From Arthrobacter sp. CDRTa11 (GTDB taxonomy: Bacteria > Actinomycetota > Actinomycetes > Actinomycetales > Micrococcaceae), in the NCBI RefSeq assembly GCF_026427775.1, contig NZ_CP044532.1, positions 2,108,001 through 2,172,000 on the forward strand: a DNA stretch of 64,000 bases, in the 5' to 3' direction. The notes under the pieces were generated by a model, which saw only the letters and a program-made list of their open reading frames with translations, had not been told where the DNA came from and searched no databases. This document shows positions 17,039 to 25,790 of this stretch, piece by piece. The position numbers and the translations under genes are program-made. How positions within the stretch are numbered: position 1 is the stretch's first letter; each line of letters starts with the position of its first letter.

Positions 17039-17995
17039 TCAGTAGATAGTGCGGTCCCTGATAAAGGCGGCGACGTGGTCTACTGTTTGTTCTCCACGGG
17101 GAATGCGTCCAGCGGAGGTGAACAATCCGTGGGCGTATCCGGGGAGGTGCTGGTACTGGACTTCCGTGCCTGCCTGGGCTAGGGCGGCGGCGTAGTTCGC
17201 TCCTTCATCAACTAGTGGATCGTTGTCCACGGTGATTACGTACGTTGGTGGCAGCCCTGCGGGGAGTTGCGCCAGGGCGGGGCTGATATCTGGTGCAGAG
17301 CGGTCTATACCCTCTGGCAGATAGTTGTCCGCGAACCAGGCGATGGTGTCAGCAACCAGGGGGAACCCATCGGTGACGCGTTTGTAGGAGGGCGAGGACA
17401 TGGTCAGGTCCAGCATGGGGTACATGAGGACCTGGCCAACAATAGGCAGTGGCTTCGTCGTGTTGGCGTTCTCGTTGGCCAGGACTGCGGCCAATTGCCC
17501 TCCCGCGCTGTCACCGACGAGCACAGCCTCGGTCACGTCCAGGCCGTGCTCGTTGCCGGCATCAAATAGCCACTGCAACGCAACGCGGCTGTCGTCAATC
17601 GCTGCGGGGTAGGGATGTTCCGGGGCAAGCCGGTAGTCCACTGCAATGACGGGCATGGTGGTGAGGGAGGCCAAACGGCGGCACAGCCCGTCATGAGTTG
17701 AGAGGCTTCCCATGACCCATCCCCCGCCGTGGAGAAACAGCACGGCGGGGGTTCGCCCCCCGGTGGTGCGGGGGTCATAGATCCCAACCTTGAAGTGCCC
17801 CACGCTGAATTCCGTGGCCGACGGCAGCAGGTCACCGCTCAGTCCGTTGGCAGCGCAGTTTCTCTCGTAGAGCTCGCGCACCTGCTCCAGGGGATAGGAG
17901 TGAAAGGGGCGCCCGCCGGAGACCCGGAATTTTTGCAGAACCTCGGCAGCGTCGGGTGCTATGGGCCTCCCGCTGAATTGGTCAGTTTGTGTCAT
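17039..17995 (-). CDS. Alpha/beta hydrolase, HSL-type esterase/lactonase candidate
   Basis: 318 residues of the hormone-sensitive-lipase (alpha/beta hydrolase-3) family. It has the oxyanion motif HGGGW (about 89-93), the nucleophile Ser near 163 in GDSAGG, an Asp in DNDPLVDEG and a His in GYAHGLF. The start ATG at 17995 overlaps the Baeyer-Villiger monooxygenase stop by four bases (ATGA), so the pair is co-translated. In such pairs the hydrolase usually opens the ester or lactone made by the monooxygenase. The specific ester is not determined. The protein has no signal peptide and should be cytoplasmic. Confidence 0.9.
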   Translation of the reverse strand: MTQTDQFSGRPIAPDAAEVLQKFRVSGGRPFHSYPLEQVRELYERNCAANGLSGDLLPSATEFSVGHFKVGIYDPRTTGGRTPAVLFLHGGGWVMGSLSTHDGLCRRLASLTTMPVIAVDYRLAPEHPYPAAIDDSRVALQWLFDAGNEHGLDVTEAVLVGDSAGGQLAAVLANENANTTKPLPIVGQVLMYPMLDLTMSSPSYKRVTDGFPLVADTIAWFADNYLPEGIDRSAPDISPALAQLPAGLPPTYVITVDNDPLVDEGANYAAALAQAGTEVQYQHLPGYAHGLFTSAGRIPRGEQTVDHVAAFIRDRTIY

Positions 17996-19479
17996 TTTGC
18001 GGAACCGGATTCGGCCAGCTGCAGGTAGTCGTCGAGCTGGAGGTCTTGGGTATGGGCCCGGTATTCTTCGACGGTTCCGGACCAGTTGTTGATGACGCGG
18101 CCGTCCTCGTTTTTGTACCAGGAGGAGCATTCGGAGGAGAACGCAGACTTCTGAAGTTCTTCCTGAACGTGTTCGTTGAACTTTTCGACCGCCGCCCGGT
18201 CGACTTCCAGGATCCGTGATTCATCGGCCGCAATGTACTGCACACCCTGGGCAATGTAGCGGTGCTGGGCCTCCAGCATGGACACGACCGAGTTGTGGTT
18301 GAGGTTGGTGTTGGGGCCGTAGACCAGGAAGAGGTTGGGGAAGTTGTCGACGGTGATGCCCAGGTAGGCCTCCGGGGCGTTGCCCCACCGCTCATCGAGG
18401 CCGATTCCGTCGCGACCTGAGACGCGCATCGAACCCATGAAGGCGTGGCTCTTGAACCCGGTGGCATAGATGATGACGTCACATTCGTGCTCGACGCCGT
18501 CAGCGGTGCGGAGGCCGCGGGGTGTGAATTCTGTGATTACCTCTGTCACGAGTTCTACGTTCTCGCGGGTCAGGGCGGGGTAGAAATCATCGCTCCGGAG
18601 GATGCGCTTGCAACCGAAGTCGTAGTCGGGTGTGAGCTTGGCCCGCAGGTCGGGGTCGGATACCTGGTTTTCGAGGTGCTGGCGAGCAAGTTCGACTCCT
18701 TCCTCGGAAGCTGCGGTGTGGCGGCGGGTGCGTTCGAATCCGGCTTCGCGGAATTCGTGGATTTCCTGACGCAACTGGCGGTAGGTGTCCGGGTTTTCCT
18801 GGAAGCGTGCGCTTTCTTCCTCCGTGAAGATGTATTGGTCGCGGGGGAGGATGTAGTTCGCTGAGCGCTGGAATACGGTCAGGTTCGATGCGATCTTGGC
18901 AACCTCGGGCACGTACTGAACGGCGGTTGCAGCGGAGCCGATGGAAGCGACGCGTTTGCCGGTCAGGTCAAGGTCGTGCCGCCACTTGGAGGAGTGAAAC
19001 GCCACGCCTTCGAAGGATTCGGTCCCGGGGAAGTTAGGGATGTTCGGTTCGTTCAGCTGGCCCCAGGCAGCGACCACGGAACGGGTCAGGAACTCCGAAC
19101 CGTCGGCCGTATGCACGGTCCAAAGGCCGCGGTCCTGGTCCCATTCAGTCGCGGTGATGTTCTGGCCGAAGTGGATGTGCTTGCCGAGCCCGAATTCCTC
19201 AACCATGGAACGCAGATAACCCTGGAGTTCCTCCTGGCCGGCAAACATCCGGGTTACCTTGAGGTTCAGGAAGTAGCTATAGCAGTACACAAGGGCCTGC
19301 GTGTCGCAAGCGGCACCGGGATAGGTGTTCTCGCGCCATACGCCTCCCACATCGTTGCCGCGCTCGAGGATCAGGAAGTCCTCAATGCCTTCCTGGACGA
19401 ACTGGGCGCCCTGGCCCAGGCCGCCGAAGCCTGCGCCGATGATGATTGCGCTGTAGATGTGGTCATTTGTGGAGGTCAT
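17992..19479 (-). CDS. Flavin monooxygenase, Baeyer-Villiger type
   Basis: 495 residues. Two dinucleotide-binding motifs (GAGFGGLGQG at the N-terminus and SIGSAATAVQ mid-protein for NADPH) flank the Baeyer-Villiger fingerprint, here FEGVAFHSSKWRHD. These NADPH- and FAD-dependent enzymes insert oxygen next to a ketone to give an ester or lactone. Length is at the short end of the type I group, similar to EthA-like and other actinobacterial members. Its place between an alcohol dehydrogenase gene (upstream) and an esterase gene (downstream) gives an alcohol to ketone to lactone to hydroxyacid series. Substrate, cyclic or linear ketone, is unknown. Confidence 0.92.
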   Translation of the reverse strand: MTSTNDHIYSAIIIGAGFGGLGQGAQFVQEGIEDFLILERGNDVGGVWRENTYPGAACDTQALVYCYSYFLNLKVTRMFAGQEELQGYLRSMVEEFGLGKHIHFGQNITATEWDQDRGLWTVHTADGSEFLTRSVVAAWGQLNEPNIPNFPGTESFEGVAFHSSKWRHDLDLTGKRVASIGSAATAVQYVPEVAKIASNLTVFQRSANYILPRDQYIFTEEESARFQENPDTYRQLRQEIHEFREAGFERTRRHTAASEEGVELARQHLENQVSDPDLRAKLTPDYDFGCKRILRSDDFYPALTRENVELVTEVITEFTPRGLRTADGVEHECDVIIYATGFKSHAFMGSMRVSGRDGIGLDERWGNAPEAYLGITVDNFPNLFLVYGPNTNLNHNSVVSMLEAQHRYIAQGVQYIAADESRILEVDRAAVEKFNEHVQEELQKSAFSSECSSWYKNEDGRVINNWSGTVEEYRAHTQDLQLDDYLQLAESGSAK

Positions 19480-19512
19480 GATGTTCTCTCTCGGGAGCTG
19501 GACTGTGGGTGG

Positions 19513-20769
19513 TCAGGAAAAGGTAATGATCTGGCGCAGTGCGTGGCCGCCGTCGAGCGTGTCCATGGCGCGGTTAATTTCTTCGAGCGGAATAGTGTCT
19601 GAGACCAGGCCTTCCACGGCCAGCTGGCCGGATCGCCAGAGCTGTTCGTAGATCGGGATGTCGTGTTCCGGGACTGCCGAGCCGAGGTAGCTGCCCACGA
19701 TCGACCGGGCCTCTGCTGTCAGGGTCAGGGGGTCGATGGAGACCGACTGGCCCGGCGCCGGCAATCCCACGGTGACGGTGATGCCGCCGGGCTTCGTCAG
19801 TGCGATGGCAGCTTCCAGAGCGCGCGGGTGTCCGGCGGCTTCGATGACGGCGTCAAACTTTTCGCCGCGTTCCAGGGCCTCGGCAGAGGTCATCGCGTCC
19901 GCGGCACCAAGGTTCCGGGCGGATTCGAGTTTGGCCGGCAGGGTATCGACGCCAACGACGTGTTCAACTCCGGTGGCGATGGCCGTAATGAGTGCCGCCA
20001 TGCCTACTCCGCCAAGACCGACGATGGCTACCCGGGCGGAAGGCGCCGGCTTGGCGACATTGAGGATGGCTCCTCCGCCGGTGAGAAGGGCACATCCGAG
20101 CAAAGCGGCGATGTGCGCCGGGACGTCGGACCCGACCGGCACAACGGAACGGCGGGAGACCACGGCGTGTGATGCGAATGCCGAGACTCCAAGGTGGTGT
20201 TGGACGGGCTCACCCTCGCGGGAGAGTCGGCGGTTTCCGCCCAGCAGCGTTCCTTCAGTATTGGAAGCGCTGCCCTGCTCGCACGGCGTTTTGCCGTTGG
20301 AATTGCATCCGGAGCATTCGCCGCAGCGGGGGAGGAAGGTCATAACGACGCGCTGGCCCAGAGAGATGTCGTTGACACCCTCGCCCAGTTCCTCAACGAT
20401 GCCGGCCGCCTCGTGGCCGAGCAGCATCGGAACCGGTCGTAGCCGGTTTCCGTTGACGACGGAAAGGTCGGAGTGGCAGACGCCGGCTGCCTCGATGCGG
20501 ACCAGGATCTCGCCCTTGCCAGGACCCTCGAGTTCAAGGTTGTCCACATGGATAGGACGGGTATCCGCGTAGGGTCGCTCTGCCCCGATGGCCTCAAGTA
20601 CCGCCCCACGTATGGTCCTGGTGCGGGTGGCCTGCGTCTCGGTTGAATTCGTATCTTCGATCGTCACGATTGTCCTCTCAGTTGTGCGGTAAAGCTGTGC
20701 AGGGGAAGTCGTTTGGGAGGGACCGCGCGGCGCAGAGCAGCACCATGTGGGCTGCCTCACGTTGCTCAT
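19513..20769 (-). CDS. Zinc-dependent alcohol dehydrogenase
   Basis: Medium-chain dehydrogenase. The catalytic zinc site is marked by GVCHSD and GHEAAGIVEELGEG, the structural zinc lobe by CGECSGCNSNGKTPC, and the Rossmann motif by VAIVGLGGVGMAAL. It oxidises an alcohol with NAD(P). Two starts are credible. ATG at 20769 has a perfect AGGAGG four bases upstream and gives 418 residues with a 34-residue N-terminal extension. GTG at 20667 has GAGAGGA upstream and gives the standard length of 384. It heads the minus-strand operon with the monooxygenase and esterase, consistent with making the ketone substrate. Confidence 0.88.
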   Translation of the reverse strand: MSNVRQPTWCCSAPRGPSQTTSPAQLYRTTERTIVTIEDTNSTETQATRTRTIRGAVLEAIGAERPYADTRPIHVDNLELEGPGKGEILVRIEAAGVCHSDLSVVNGNRLRPVPMLLGHEAAGIVEELGEGVNDISLGQRVVMTFLPRCGECSGCNSNGKTPCEQGSASNTEGTLLGGNRRLSREGEPVQHHLGVSAFASHAVVSRRSVVPVGSDVPAHIAALLGCALLTGGGAILNVAKPAPSARVAIVGLGGVGMAALITAIATGVEHVVGVDTLPAKLESARNLGAADAMTSAEALERGEKFDAVIEAAGHPRALEAAIALTKPGGITVTVGLPAPGQSVSIDPLTLTAEARSIVGSYLGSAVPEHDIPIYEQLWRSGQLAVEGLVSDTIPLEEINRAMDTLDGGHALRQIITFS

Positions 20770-20910
20770 CGTTCCTCCTGTAACGGGTGTGCTCACTCCC
20801 CGAGGGGATCGTTCCTCCGGCTATGGACCGTCCATTGAGATTAGGCAGCCGAGAGGCTGGCGTCACGGTGCGGAAAGTCGATAGATGCGGGTTCCTTTGT
20901 ACGAAGCGTC
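20770..20910. promoter_or_regulatory. Upstream region of the alcohol dehydrogenase operon
   Basis: This lies between the PucR gene end and the dehydrogenase start. It contains an 11-bp direct repeat ATCGTTCCTCC (20768-20778 and 20808-20818, 40 bp apart) and the small palindrome CCCCGAGGGG. No convincing -35/-10 pair was settled on. These repeats could serve the adjacent PucR regulator, but one copy includes the ribosome binding site complement and may be fortuitous. Confidence 0.35.
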
Positions 20911-20943
20911 AAAAGGAAAGGCGGGTGCAGCTGTCTACCCGCC
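20911..20943 (-). terminator. Rho-independent terminator after the PucR gene
   Basis: On the minus strand GGCGGGT (20943-20937) and ACCCGCC (20926-20920) form a seven-pair GC-rich stem with a 10-base loop, followed by TTTCCTTTT. It begins 20 bases after the PucR stop codon at 20964 and separates that gene from the alcohol dehydrogenase operon. Confidence 0.65.
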
Positions 20944-20963
20944 GATAGGAAAGGCCACGTGGG

Positions 20964-22469
20964 CTAGGCACCTTCCTCGGGGTCCGCTCCGATGTCTAAT
21001 GGTGTCCGGCCAGGTGCAGGCGAAGCCATCATTTCGCTACAGGTTTCCTGGGAGCGGCCTCTAAGGGCGAGCCAGAGCTGGGCTGCTACGTCGGGGTCAT
21101 CCAGGTCAACCCCCAGCAGTTCCTTTGCCTGGGCAATTCGGTAGCGGACCGAGTGACGGTGCACTCCCAATTCGCGGCCGGCCGCCTCCCATTGCCCGCG
21201 GTGGGCCAGGTACGAGCGGACCGTTTCAAGGAGCTGCCCAGTGTGGGAGGCCAGTTCATCGACCCATTCATCTGCCGGCAGATCGAGGCCGTGACCAACG
21301 CGTATCAGCTGACCGGCGGGCGCTGAGGCGGCGACCTCGGCCACCTGCGATCCAATTTCGTGAAGGCGTCGTAATGGCATAGGTCCACCCCATGCACCGC
21401 GGACACCTTTAGGCAGCGACGGATAAGGGCTCGACGCTGCCTGAAGCACAAATACGACACCGGAACGCTCAAGTACCAGCCCGGACAGAGCGTGCTGCGC
21501 CGCCAACTGTTCGCTATCCGGCAGGACGGCGACGAAGGCTGTTTTTGGTAGCGGTTCGGAGCCCATCTGCTTTGCAAGGAGCCGGGCTGCATCGTCATGT
21601 CCTTCCAGTACCAGCGCCGCGAGCATACCCTCAGCACGTCGACGCTCAGCCGCGGCCCTGCGCTGTCCGGCGGCTCTGGCCGCCAGGAGCGTGGATGCGG
21701 TGAGGAACAAGTGCCGCTCTGCAGCAGCCAGTTGCCCGCTTCTGCCTAACGCTAGATAGCCCGAGGCGGCCGGACCATCAGATACCGGATAGAGCGAAGC
21801 AACACCGAATGCCAGTTGAATATTGCCGGTGGCACCCCGGCGCGCGTTACGCAAAATGACAGATTCCCGTGTGAGTTCGGCCAGCAGTCCCGGCGGGAGT
21901 TCAGCACCGTTGGCAGCCGAGGATGGGGCCCCGTCGCCTTCAGGCAGGTATGCAACCCAGGTCCCCAGCGCGCGGGACAATTCCCGGACGATCTCCGGTT
22001 CCGCGTCATCCTGTGCGGCGGCCCGCGTCAGTGCCACCTGAAGCCCTAACAGAGCGGTGAGTTCGGCTTCGCCGCCCTGCCTGACAAGCTCCCAGTATGC
22101 GCGCGACACGGCCAGGAACGGGGACTCGCGGGGAATAGTCAGAAGAGGAAGGCCGGCTTCCACGCATGCCGCCCGCAGTTCGTCCGGCACCATGGCATGT
22201 CCTGAGCCCAAGCCGAAACCCAGCGCAGCTACGCCGCCTTCCACCAGACGTTGCACATAGTTTTTAGCCGCCTCTTGGCGCGCGTCTCCATCAAGGCCGG
22301 CGAGCTGCAGTCCGACAGTGAGGAGAAGCTCGCCGCCGTAGAGGAACATTGTGGGATCCTCGAGTTCGGAGACGTGCACGCCCGTCAGTTCCACGCGGGG
22401 GAGCGGAATAGGCCAGTAGGGCGCGAGTTCGGGCTTTGCGGCCTCAACAAGTCTTGCGAGGGTGATCAT
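20964..22469 (-). CDS. PucR family transcriptional regulator
   Basis: 501 residues with an N-terminal PucR purine-catabolism-like domain (LPRVELTGVHVSELEDPTMF and FGLGSGHAMVPDELRAACVE). The C-terminal helix-turn-helix of the PucR/CdaR type is VHRHSVRYRIAQAKELLGVD (about 450-480). Start ATG at 22469 is preceded by AGAGG; the frame runs further upstream but has no better start. Many PucR members activate adjacent catabolic operons, and this one sits directly upstream of the alcohol dehydrogenase/monooxygenase/esterase operon in the same orientation, separated by a terminator. It is probably the pathway regulator; the inducer is unknown. Confidence 0.88.
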   Translation of the reverse strand: MITLARLVEAAKPELAPYWPIPLPRVELTGVHVSELEDPTMFLYGGELLLTVGLQLAGLDGDARQEAAKNYVQRLVEGGVAALGFGLGSGHAMVPDELRAACVEAGLPLLTIPRESPFLAVSRAYWELVRQGGEAELTALLGLQVALTRAAAQDDAEPEIVRELSRALGTWVAYLPEGDGAPSSAANGAELPPGLLAELTRESVILRNARRGATGNIQLAFGVASLYPVSDGPAASGYLALGRSGQLAAAERHLFLTASTLLAARAAGQRRAAAERRRAEGMLAALVLEGHDDAARLLAKQMGSEPLPKTAFVAVLPDSEQLAAQHALSGLVLERSGVVFVLQAASSPYPSLPKGVRGAWGGPMPLRRLHEIGSQVAEVAASAPAGQLIRVGHGLDLPADEWVDELASHTGQLLETVRSYLAHRGQWEAAGRELGVHRHSVRYRIAQAKELLGVDLDDPDVAAQLWLALRGRSQETCSEMMASPAPGRTPLDIGADPEEGA

Positions 22470-23007
22470 AACGACCTCTTGTGTACCGTACGGCTGATTC
22501 TTGAATTGGGTAGGGCTGGTTGTCCAACCCCCTCGGATCGGCACCGGGTGATGTAGTTCAACGCACTGCTGGAATCGGCACCTTCTGGACCACTGAGGGC
22601 TAGCGACTGTAGGTAGCACCCACGGCAACCAGGCTCATGTGATGTCAGCGGCGCCCTCCGGAACATCGGCCTTGCTTTTCACATGCGTGACCGTGCTGCT
22701 TACGGCCGTGACGGTAGGCATCTACCCTGGCTTCCCCGGCCATTGTGGTAATTAACGCAGCCGCTGGTACCCGCAGGCGCCGTCACCTCAACAGGAGCGG
22801 TTACTACGAGCTTCAACATGCGGCCCGAAAAAGGTCCTTCAGCAGGTCATGCCGGCCCATGGTGGTGTGGACCTGTCGAAGCCGTCAACAAAGACAGGCC
22901 GCCTCAGAAAATGCATACCCGGGAGAGTGTTGAGAGAACGGCTGCCTAACAGTCCCCTCCGGGAGGTAACAGGATGGGAAAGCTCAGCTGACGAACCCTT
23001 CAGATGA
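22470..23007. other. Gap of 540 bp, no gene called
   Basis: This is the upstream region of the PucR gene and the downstream region of the MaoC gene. It is compatible with a promoter for PucR near 22480-22600, but no clear box pair was found. A 37-codon plus-strand frame (22642-22755) with one hydrophobic stretch lacks a ribosome binding site and was not called. Confidence 0.35.
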
Positions 23008-23463
23008 TCAGCAAGGTAAGTTGCTCTGATCGTCTTCGGGGCCGAGGTCCGTCGTGTAGCAGACCGCTGTGCCTTCCAGTACGACGGTGCCGTCATCTCG
23101 GACCACCCAAGTCCGAAGGGTGGTGATGGGCTTGCTCGGATGTATATCGGTCACTTTGACGTGTCCGGTGATTACGTCTCCAGGACGGACGGGAGCCACG
23201 AAGTTCCAGTTGACATTAAGAAAGACGGTCCCGGGACCGGGCAGTTGTTCTGCCACAACGGCGTTGAGGATCGCACTGGTTACCCCGCCCTGCACTATGA
23301 TCTCACCGAAGCGCGAGGATCTGGCCGCACGCTCATCATAATGTAAGGGGTTGCGGTCACCGCTTAGCTCGGTGAAAAGAGTGATGTCCCTGTCAGTAAC
23401 CTTGCGCGACAGCTGTGCTGAGTCCCCTACACGAGGATACGAGCGATTAGGTCTGGAGGGCAT
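23008..23463 (-). CDS. MaoC-like hot-dog fold hydratase
   Basis: 151 residues. It contains the MaoC/(R)-specific enoyl-CoA hydratase active-site motif FTELSGDRNPLHYDE with catalytic Asp and His, followed by IIVQGGVTSAIL. These enzymes hydrate trans-2-enoyl-CoA to (R)-3-hydroxyacyl-CoA, though many MaoC proteins have other thioester roles. It lies 69 bases downstream of the flavin reductase gene on the same strand. No partner acyl-CoA enzyme adjoins it, so its substrate cannot be inferred. Confidence 0.85.
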   Translation of the reverse strand: MPSRPNRSYPRVGDSAQLSRKVTDRDITLFTELSGDRNPLHYDERAARSSRFGEIIVQGGVTSAILNAVVAEQLPGPGTVFLNVNWNFVAPVRPGDVITGHVKVTDIHPSKPITTLRTWVVRDDGTVVLEGTAVCYTTDLGPEDDQSNLPC

Positions 23464-23532
23464 TTCTTCTCCCGGTCTGTCCCATGTCTGTACTTGCTTC
23501 GCTTATCCAACGCTCGCCTGACTATCCACTAG

Positions 23533-24036
23533 TTAGGGCACGTTTGCGGCCTCGAGGCCCTTGAACTTTGACTCATGAAAGACCAGGGGACTCTCAAGCA
23601 TCTGAAAGTCGGCATCATGTACTTCCAGCAGCGCAACGGCATGGTCGCCGGCTGGGAACTCGCCATACAGGGAGCAGTCCAGCCAGAGCGTGCAGCCGGG
23701 GATACGTATGGCTCCCAGTTCTGTGGCCGTGTAGTAGATGTCGTCAAACTTGTTCGGATTCTTGGATGCCAACTGACGGCACACCGATTCCTGATTAATG
23801 CCGAGGATTGATACACCAATCCTCTCTGCCTTGCGCAAAATGGGCCAGGTCGTTGAGCTGTTCTGCACCGCGAAGGAAACCAACGGCGGTTCCAACGAGA
23901 CACCAACCGTGAAGGACGACGCAGCGAGTCCCTTGGGAACACCATCCACAACCGCGCTTATGGCGGCAACGCCGGATGGGAAATTCGAAAAAGCCTTCCG
24001 AATGTCCACGGACTCGGAGAGATCGATGACTGTCAT
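23533..24036 (-). CDS. Flavin reductase-like FMN-binding split-barrel protein
   Basis: 167 residues from ATG at 24036, which has GAAAGGAAAACC in front. The split-barrel flavin reductase motifs are FSNFPSGVAAISAVVDGVPK, GLAASSFTVGVSLEPPLVSF and GCTLWLDCSLYGEFPAGDH. Proteins of this family supply reduced flavin to two-component monooxygenases. No oxygenase component is adjacent, so the partner is elsewhere or lost. The frame remains open for 94 codons upstream of the chosen start (to 24318) with coding-like composition, an oddity discussed in the findings. Confidence 0.85.
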   Translation of the reverse strand: MTVIDLSESVDIRKAFSNFPSGVAAISAVVDGVPKGLAASSFTVGVSLEPPLVSFAVQNSSTTWPILRKAERIGVSILGINQESVCRQLASKNPNKFDDIYYTATELGAIRIPGCTLWLDCSLYGEFPAGDHAVALLEVHDADFQMLESPLVFHESKFKGLEAANVP

Positions 24037-24576
24037 GGTTTTCCTTTCACCGGTAGCACGACGAGGCTCAACTTCTGATAGTGAACTTTTTTCGGAGTGC
24101 ACTTTCAGTAAAGCATTGACCAGGAGTTTTTTCAAGGGCGTTTCGTCGACTTTTCCAGCTATCCTGGGACTCCGACCAAAACGCTGCGGGTGCCGTGGCG
24201 TATGCCCTTCAATGGGAATCTGCTCAATGATGGTCCCGGCGTCGGCTGAGTATTCCAACTTGGGCAGGCCATCGCTGATCTTGTCGGCCCAGGGGAGCGG
24301 ATGCAGGCCCTTAAACACCGCCTGACATGAGGACCTGTGGTCAGCTGCGTCCCGCGGGTGGACGAGATTCCAGGTAACAAGAATCTACTGGCGGAGGATA
24401 TTTACCGCGTCTTTTCCGTTAGTGCGAATTCGTTGTTTCGGTACGCACGTTGCCAGTATTGCGGGGGCGCGCTGCGTCTATTGCCGCAACCCCTGCCTCG
24501 CCGCGGCTTCGGATTGCTGGGCAAACCGCCGTAGGTTCAGGAAGGGTTCGCCTATGCTAAGTCCTGAATTTTAATG
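24037..24576. other. Region upstream of the flavin reductase gene
   Basis: The minus-strand frame of the flavin reductase continues without a stop to an ATG at 24318, with segments such as LPWADKISDGLPKLEYSAD that look protein-like but match no family I recognise. It may be the tail of a decayed gene fused in frame. From 24319 to 24576 nothing was recognised. Confidence 0.35.
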
Positions 24577-25790
24577 TCATGCCTTCATGCCTTCAAGCGC
24601 AGTTCCGGCTTCCTCGAGCACCGCGTCGACTCTCGTTGCCAGCCAGTCGATTTCGTCACGGCTAAGGATCAGGGGTGGCGAGAATTGGATCAGTGGTGCG
24701 CCTCCCTGAACTCAGAACGTTCTTCGCGTTCCATGAGGGCCAGGTTGGCCAGCCCTGCGGCGCAGGCGGAAGGATTCCCTCCGTAAGTGAGGCCGTGCAG
24801 GTACATCCCTGCAGGACCATTGAGCACGGTATCGACCACGTCACTGGTGGCGATCATTGCGCCCAGCGGGACGTAGGCGGAAGCTATTCCCTTGGCGCAG
24901 GTGATGATGTCTGGTTTGAGGCCAAAACGCGTCGATGCAAACCATTCCCCGAGGCGGCCGAACCCGGTGATGACTTCATCCGCTACCAGCAAAATGCCGT
25001 ATTTGTCGCAAATCGCCCTGACGCCTTCGCAGTATCCGCGGGGTGGGGTTACTGAACCGGCCGCGTTCTGAAGGGGTTCGATGAAGATGGCAGCTACTGT
25101 GTCCGGTCCTTCTTGGCGGATCAATTCCTCAAGCTCGTGGAGCAGGAAGTCGGTGAACTGCTCCTCGGTCTCGTTGATCGGCCGCCTGTAACGGTTGGTA
25201 TTCGAGAAATGGCGGGCACCATGCATGAGCGGCTCGAATGGCTTCCGAAAGTTTGTCATGCCATTGATGGACAAAGCCGCAAACGATGTGCCGTGGTAGG
25301 CGTTCCTTCTGGCCAGGAACTTCATCCGGGAACCTTCACCCTTGGCCTGATGGTACTGGCGAATGAGCTTGATGGCAGCTTCGTTGCTTTCGCTGCCGCC
25401 GGAGGTGAGGAAAACCCGGTCCAGGCCCTCAGGTGCGATCTCGGCGACCTTTGCGGCGAGCCGGACGGCGGGGGGGTGGGCATAGCCCCAGTTGGTGTAG
25501 TACGGCAGGTCAGTCACCTGGGCTTTGACTGCCTCCCCGATCTCCTCGCCGTGGCTGTAGCCGATTTGAACGCAGTACAAGCCAGCAAGAGCGTCGAGGT
25601 AACGGTTGCCCTTCTCGTCCTCCAGCCAGCACCCCTCGCCTTTGACCATGATGGCAGGAGGGGCCTCCGTGTAAGTACGGGCTCCGGTGAAGTGCATCAG
25701 GAGGTGCTTCTGGGCAAGGTCCTGCAGTTCCGAGGACTCCCGGGCTGCTGCGGACGTCTCGGGGGCCATGGTTTCGGTTGGGATTGACAT
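24577..25790 (-). pseudogene. Class III omega-aminotransferase, internal deletion and frameshift
   Basis: From ATG at 25790 (AAAGAGAG upstream) the protein follows class III aspartate/putrescine-type aminotransferases, including FLTSGGSESNEAAIKLIRQY, a DEV motif in LLVADEVITGFGRLGEW and the PLP-lysine in IITCAKGIASAY. After ANLALMEREE it leaves the family, reads RSEFREAHH and stops at 24690. The normal C-terminus resumes in another frame, GAPLIQFSPPLILSRDEIDW through EGMKA, stopping at 24577. About 60-70 residues of the C-terminal domain are missing between the pieces. The gene is probably inactive. Its intact ancestor would have moved an amino group from an omega-amine to pyruvate or an oxoacid. 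Confidence 0.85.

Noticed and set aside
22642..22755. Possible 37-residue membrane peptide (SALLFTCVTVLLTAVTVGIY)
   Set aside because: One hydrophobic stretch but no ribosome binding site, no known relative, and lies in a gap where chance frames are expected.
24320..24350. Imperfect inverted repeat around CCTGACATGAGGACCTGTGG
   Set aside because: Resembles the CCTGACA half-site but the partner half is missing and the spacing does not match, so it was not counted as a fifth operator.
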